DNA from: Sphagnum compactum
Lineage: Eukaryota; Bryophyta; Sphagnopsida; Sphagnales
Reading direction: 5' to 3'
Assembly: GCA_965153455.1 (NCBI GenBank)
Contig: OZ234493.1
Span: forward strand, 20,512,213-20,576,212
Length of the DNA stretch: 64,000 nucleotides
Part shown: positions 61,201 through 64,000 of the stretch, piece after piece
Layout of the letters: every line of letters begins with the position of its first letter
How positions within the stretch are numbered: the stretch's first letter is position 1
Made by a program: the position numbers and the translations under genes
The notes under the pieces: model-generated
What the model was told of the DNA's origin: nothing
The model's database searches: none
The model's input: only the letters and a program-made list of their open reading frames with translations

Positions 61201-64000
61201 TGTTTTGGTGTTGGTTATGTGGAACACAAAACACATTGTGATGTGTTTCAGTGACCCCATGCATGGAAGCACCATCAAGGCCGCATCAAGTTTGAAGACT
61301 CAAAGATCTAATGCCATCCTAGTGAACTTAGCAATCTTAACACCCTTTTCCATATTGTGATGTGTGGATGAAGCTTGCTTGGTTTATTGGGGCTATTTTT
61401 GAACAAACTCATGGATATATTTCTTTCCACAAAATGCTGATAACCAAACTCATACTCATGTACATTCATTAAAGTAAAATACCATAGTGCATGCACAATT
61501 GTGTATTAGTGACATTTTCTTTGTGTGTGATTTCCAAACTTATAATGTGCATGTCAAGGTCTGTATGTTTAGTTTCTAACATCTTAATGAAAGCCTCGAT
61601 ATGTGCAATAATCATATCATTTGAACACATTTGTTGCCGTGCTCCAGGATCCTTGTAACTAGATATTCAAAAGGATTACTGAGAATCAACATTTACCCAT
61701 CAATTACTCAAACCGCATATAACAAAAGCTCCATCACACTTATAATGAATGTAACTATAGACACAAATGTGCAATTGTTGCCACCACCATCTGATGTCAA
61801 TGTGACAAAAGAGCACAATTCTTCTATAATTCATTTGCAAGGAATAAGTTAGTTCCTTGTGTCAAATCTTTCTTAATCCCACAAATTGGTCTCCATAACA
61901 GTTGTGGGGCAAAGCATCATTTGTATGGTCTCAATGTGGGAGGCAAGTCCTCTTTAAATTAGTAGCTTATAAGTCTATTTTTGTGAAATCCCTATGGTCA
62001 CTTTGTCTACATAGGATTGTTTGCTTCAAAAAAAAAAAGACTCCAAAACTATGCATAGTTAAACCATGTAAAAGCAAAAACCACTTGCAAACTGCACTTG
62101 TTCATCCCATGTTATAACCTGCAGATGATAGTAGATGGAATTTCCTTCATGAACATTCAATAATATGTGATTATGCATGACCTCTGTGAAATTTTGCAAC
62201 TTGGGTCTATCAAAACTTAAGTAGAGTTAGGGAAATCTATGAGTATGACTAGAACCAGTACTTTTGATAATGGTTTTGAATGAGTTTTGTCCTCCCTCAA
62301 CTTAAGATTCCGTGTAACGTGACCTAGAATTTGCACCATCCACACTTGATTCTTCTTTCAAGACTGCTTCAACGACATCCTCTTCCTTGGCAACAAAATG
62401 CATGATTAGAAATTGCTTTTGAAACTCTTACATGATTTCAAACCCCAAATGCCACAACTTGAGTTCACACATAGTCTGACCATGAATCTTAACCATCCAT
62501 GGGTGCATTATCCTCCAAAGTAGTTTTCACCACTAAGTCCTCTTGGGGAGCCAACAAAAGCTCAAAATTGGCTTCTAAACCTTTTACAAAAGTTACCCTA
62601 GAGAACAAATTTACCTACACCACATGAGTTGTTCCAAAATCGTTCAAACCAATATTTGCATCATCTGCACACACTACTTCAACTATTCTATAACCTTTCA
62701 AATATATTTCTAAATCTTTTAAACCAACCACTTCTACTGATTGAGAACGTTTCAAATCCATGTGACATTTTTTCCTTCGTTAATTTCTTGAAATAATCTC
62801 AACATATTCAAAGGAAATAACACATGTTTACATTTGTATGGAACTACATGTTTACAATGTACATGTGTATGAAATTGGAAGCACACGAAAATTCCAAAAA
62901 ACAACAAAACAAAAACAAAGACATTGAATTATAATTGCTTTGACATACTAAATGCAAAAACATGATTATGTACTCACCTTTTGCATTGACATGTTTGCTC
63001 CTTTATTAATCTCTTGAAATAACCAAGTAGCATATTTACATTTGTATCAAATTACATGTTTACATGTGTATGAAATTGGAAAGACCCAAAGATTCCCAAA
63101 AAAAACTGAAAGGACACAAAGATTTCAAAAGACATTGAAAAAAATAAAGAGATTTGTTTCTCTTTTGATATCTTGAGATCGATATAAGGACATTTTGAAA
63201 CATTACTTCTTGTAAAATGTTTATTTTTTAAAGATTCCGGTTTGGAATCGACCTTTAATAAATCTGTAGTTTAGAACCATATTTTTGTACAACCCACGAG
63301 TATAGCCCATCCCACCTAAACCAGCTCTGATGAAATCATCGTCGTTGGAATTTTGAAGATTTGTTTCCTAAAAATGATGTATTGAAAAGACTTCAAGAAT
63401 ATGCTTGAAAAATCAATGAAAGAGCACAAGTTTAAAGGGGTGCTCCTATTAATGTGGTTGGAACCAATTTTTATTATCAAAACCTATCTATTGGAGTTTA
63501 AGGTTGAATAGTTTAAATACATACTTTTAGCTAAGGTGTCTAATTTAAACAACCTAGGTTTCCTAATTATCCATGTTTTTGGTTTAAGTGACATAGGTTA
63601 AATAGGCTAAACAACCCAACCTAGGGACTCTATGCTAACTAAGATGGGTGGCCATGTGGTGCCATTTGTTCAACTTGGAGCTTACCACATGTCAACATTT
63701 CAATGGTCAAAGAACTTCAATGTCTCTACATTTTTGTTATAAAATTAGTTGCAAATGACCATGCCACATAGGCATAAGTGATTGCATATTTTAGTCACAA
63801 AAACCAATTGTAAATGGATGTGTTATGTTGGCTAAATGTGAATTCAATGAAAATTTTGCGTTAATCCCACCTTGATACAATTTTCATTTTGATTAGATGC
63901 CATGTCATGTCTTTTCTAACTAAAATTTCATGTGACTTATCGAAGGCGACTAGAAGAATTAATAGTCACATAAAGCATTTACAGTTGAAAAATAGTCATT
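58246..64000. other. AT-rich DNA to the window end
   Basis: No gene recognised. Open frames of 89-141 codons at 60.5-61.0 kb overlap on both strands and lack motifs. A tRNA-related short stretch at 58380-58435 (GCAATGGTAAGT ... GGGATCAAATC) resembles the A-box/B-box spacing of plant SINEs but is too weak to call separately. Confidence 0.45.

Noticed and set aside
1-64000. CRISPR arrays, bacterial operons or rRNA genes
   Set aside because: No regularly spaced direct repeats, no ribosome-binding-site-led gene strings and no rRNA-like sequence; the DNA is eukaryotic nuclear.

Overview
This is nuclear DNA of a land plant. The evidence is spliced eukaryotic genes with GT-AG introns, plant-type gene families (an ERF transcription factor with EAR-like motifs, a CAT-family amino acid permease, NTF2, a THOC7 relative), plant-type copia and gypsy remnants, and a fragment resembling the chloroplast gene rpoC1. 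Gene density is very low and AT-rich repeat-derived DNA fills most of the window, which suggests a large, transposon-rich genome. A spore-bearing plant (fern, lycophyte or bryophyte) is possible, but the sequence does not settle it.

Layout. 1-12.0 kb: no intact gene; gypsy, copia and Helitron-like fragments and a long decayed reverse transcriptase. 12.1-13.1 kb: intronless NTF2 on the plus strand. 13.6-17.0 kb: a multi-exon minus-strand gene for an acidic protein with internal repeats, not recognised, convergent with NTF2. 20-22.4 kb: a broken Crypton-like recombinase. 24.1-27.7 kb: a complete but dead Ty1/copia element with both LTRs, on the minus strand. 28.4-31.0 kb: a three-exon CAT gene on the minus strand. 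37.2-38.4 kb: a THOC7-like gene fragment with an in-frame stop. 39.2-39.4 kb: the rpoC1-like insert. 44.0-45.5 kb: an ERF gene on the minus strand. From there to 64 kb I find no convincing gene, only transposons, minisatellites and AT-rich DNA.

The intact genes look like unrelated single-copy housekeeping or regulatory genes (nuclear import, amino acid transport, transcription). Nothing suggests an operon, a gene cluster or a defence system. The most informative new material is in the non-coding part. A family of small hAT-like elements has recognisable 8-bp target duplications, including one copy nested in another. A second inverted-repeat family also appears nested. A dispersed repeat carries a conserved hairpin, and a tandem array lies downstream of the ERF gene. 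All identifications come from reading the sequence; no database search was run.
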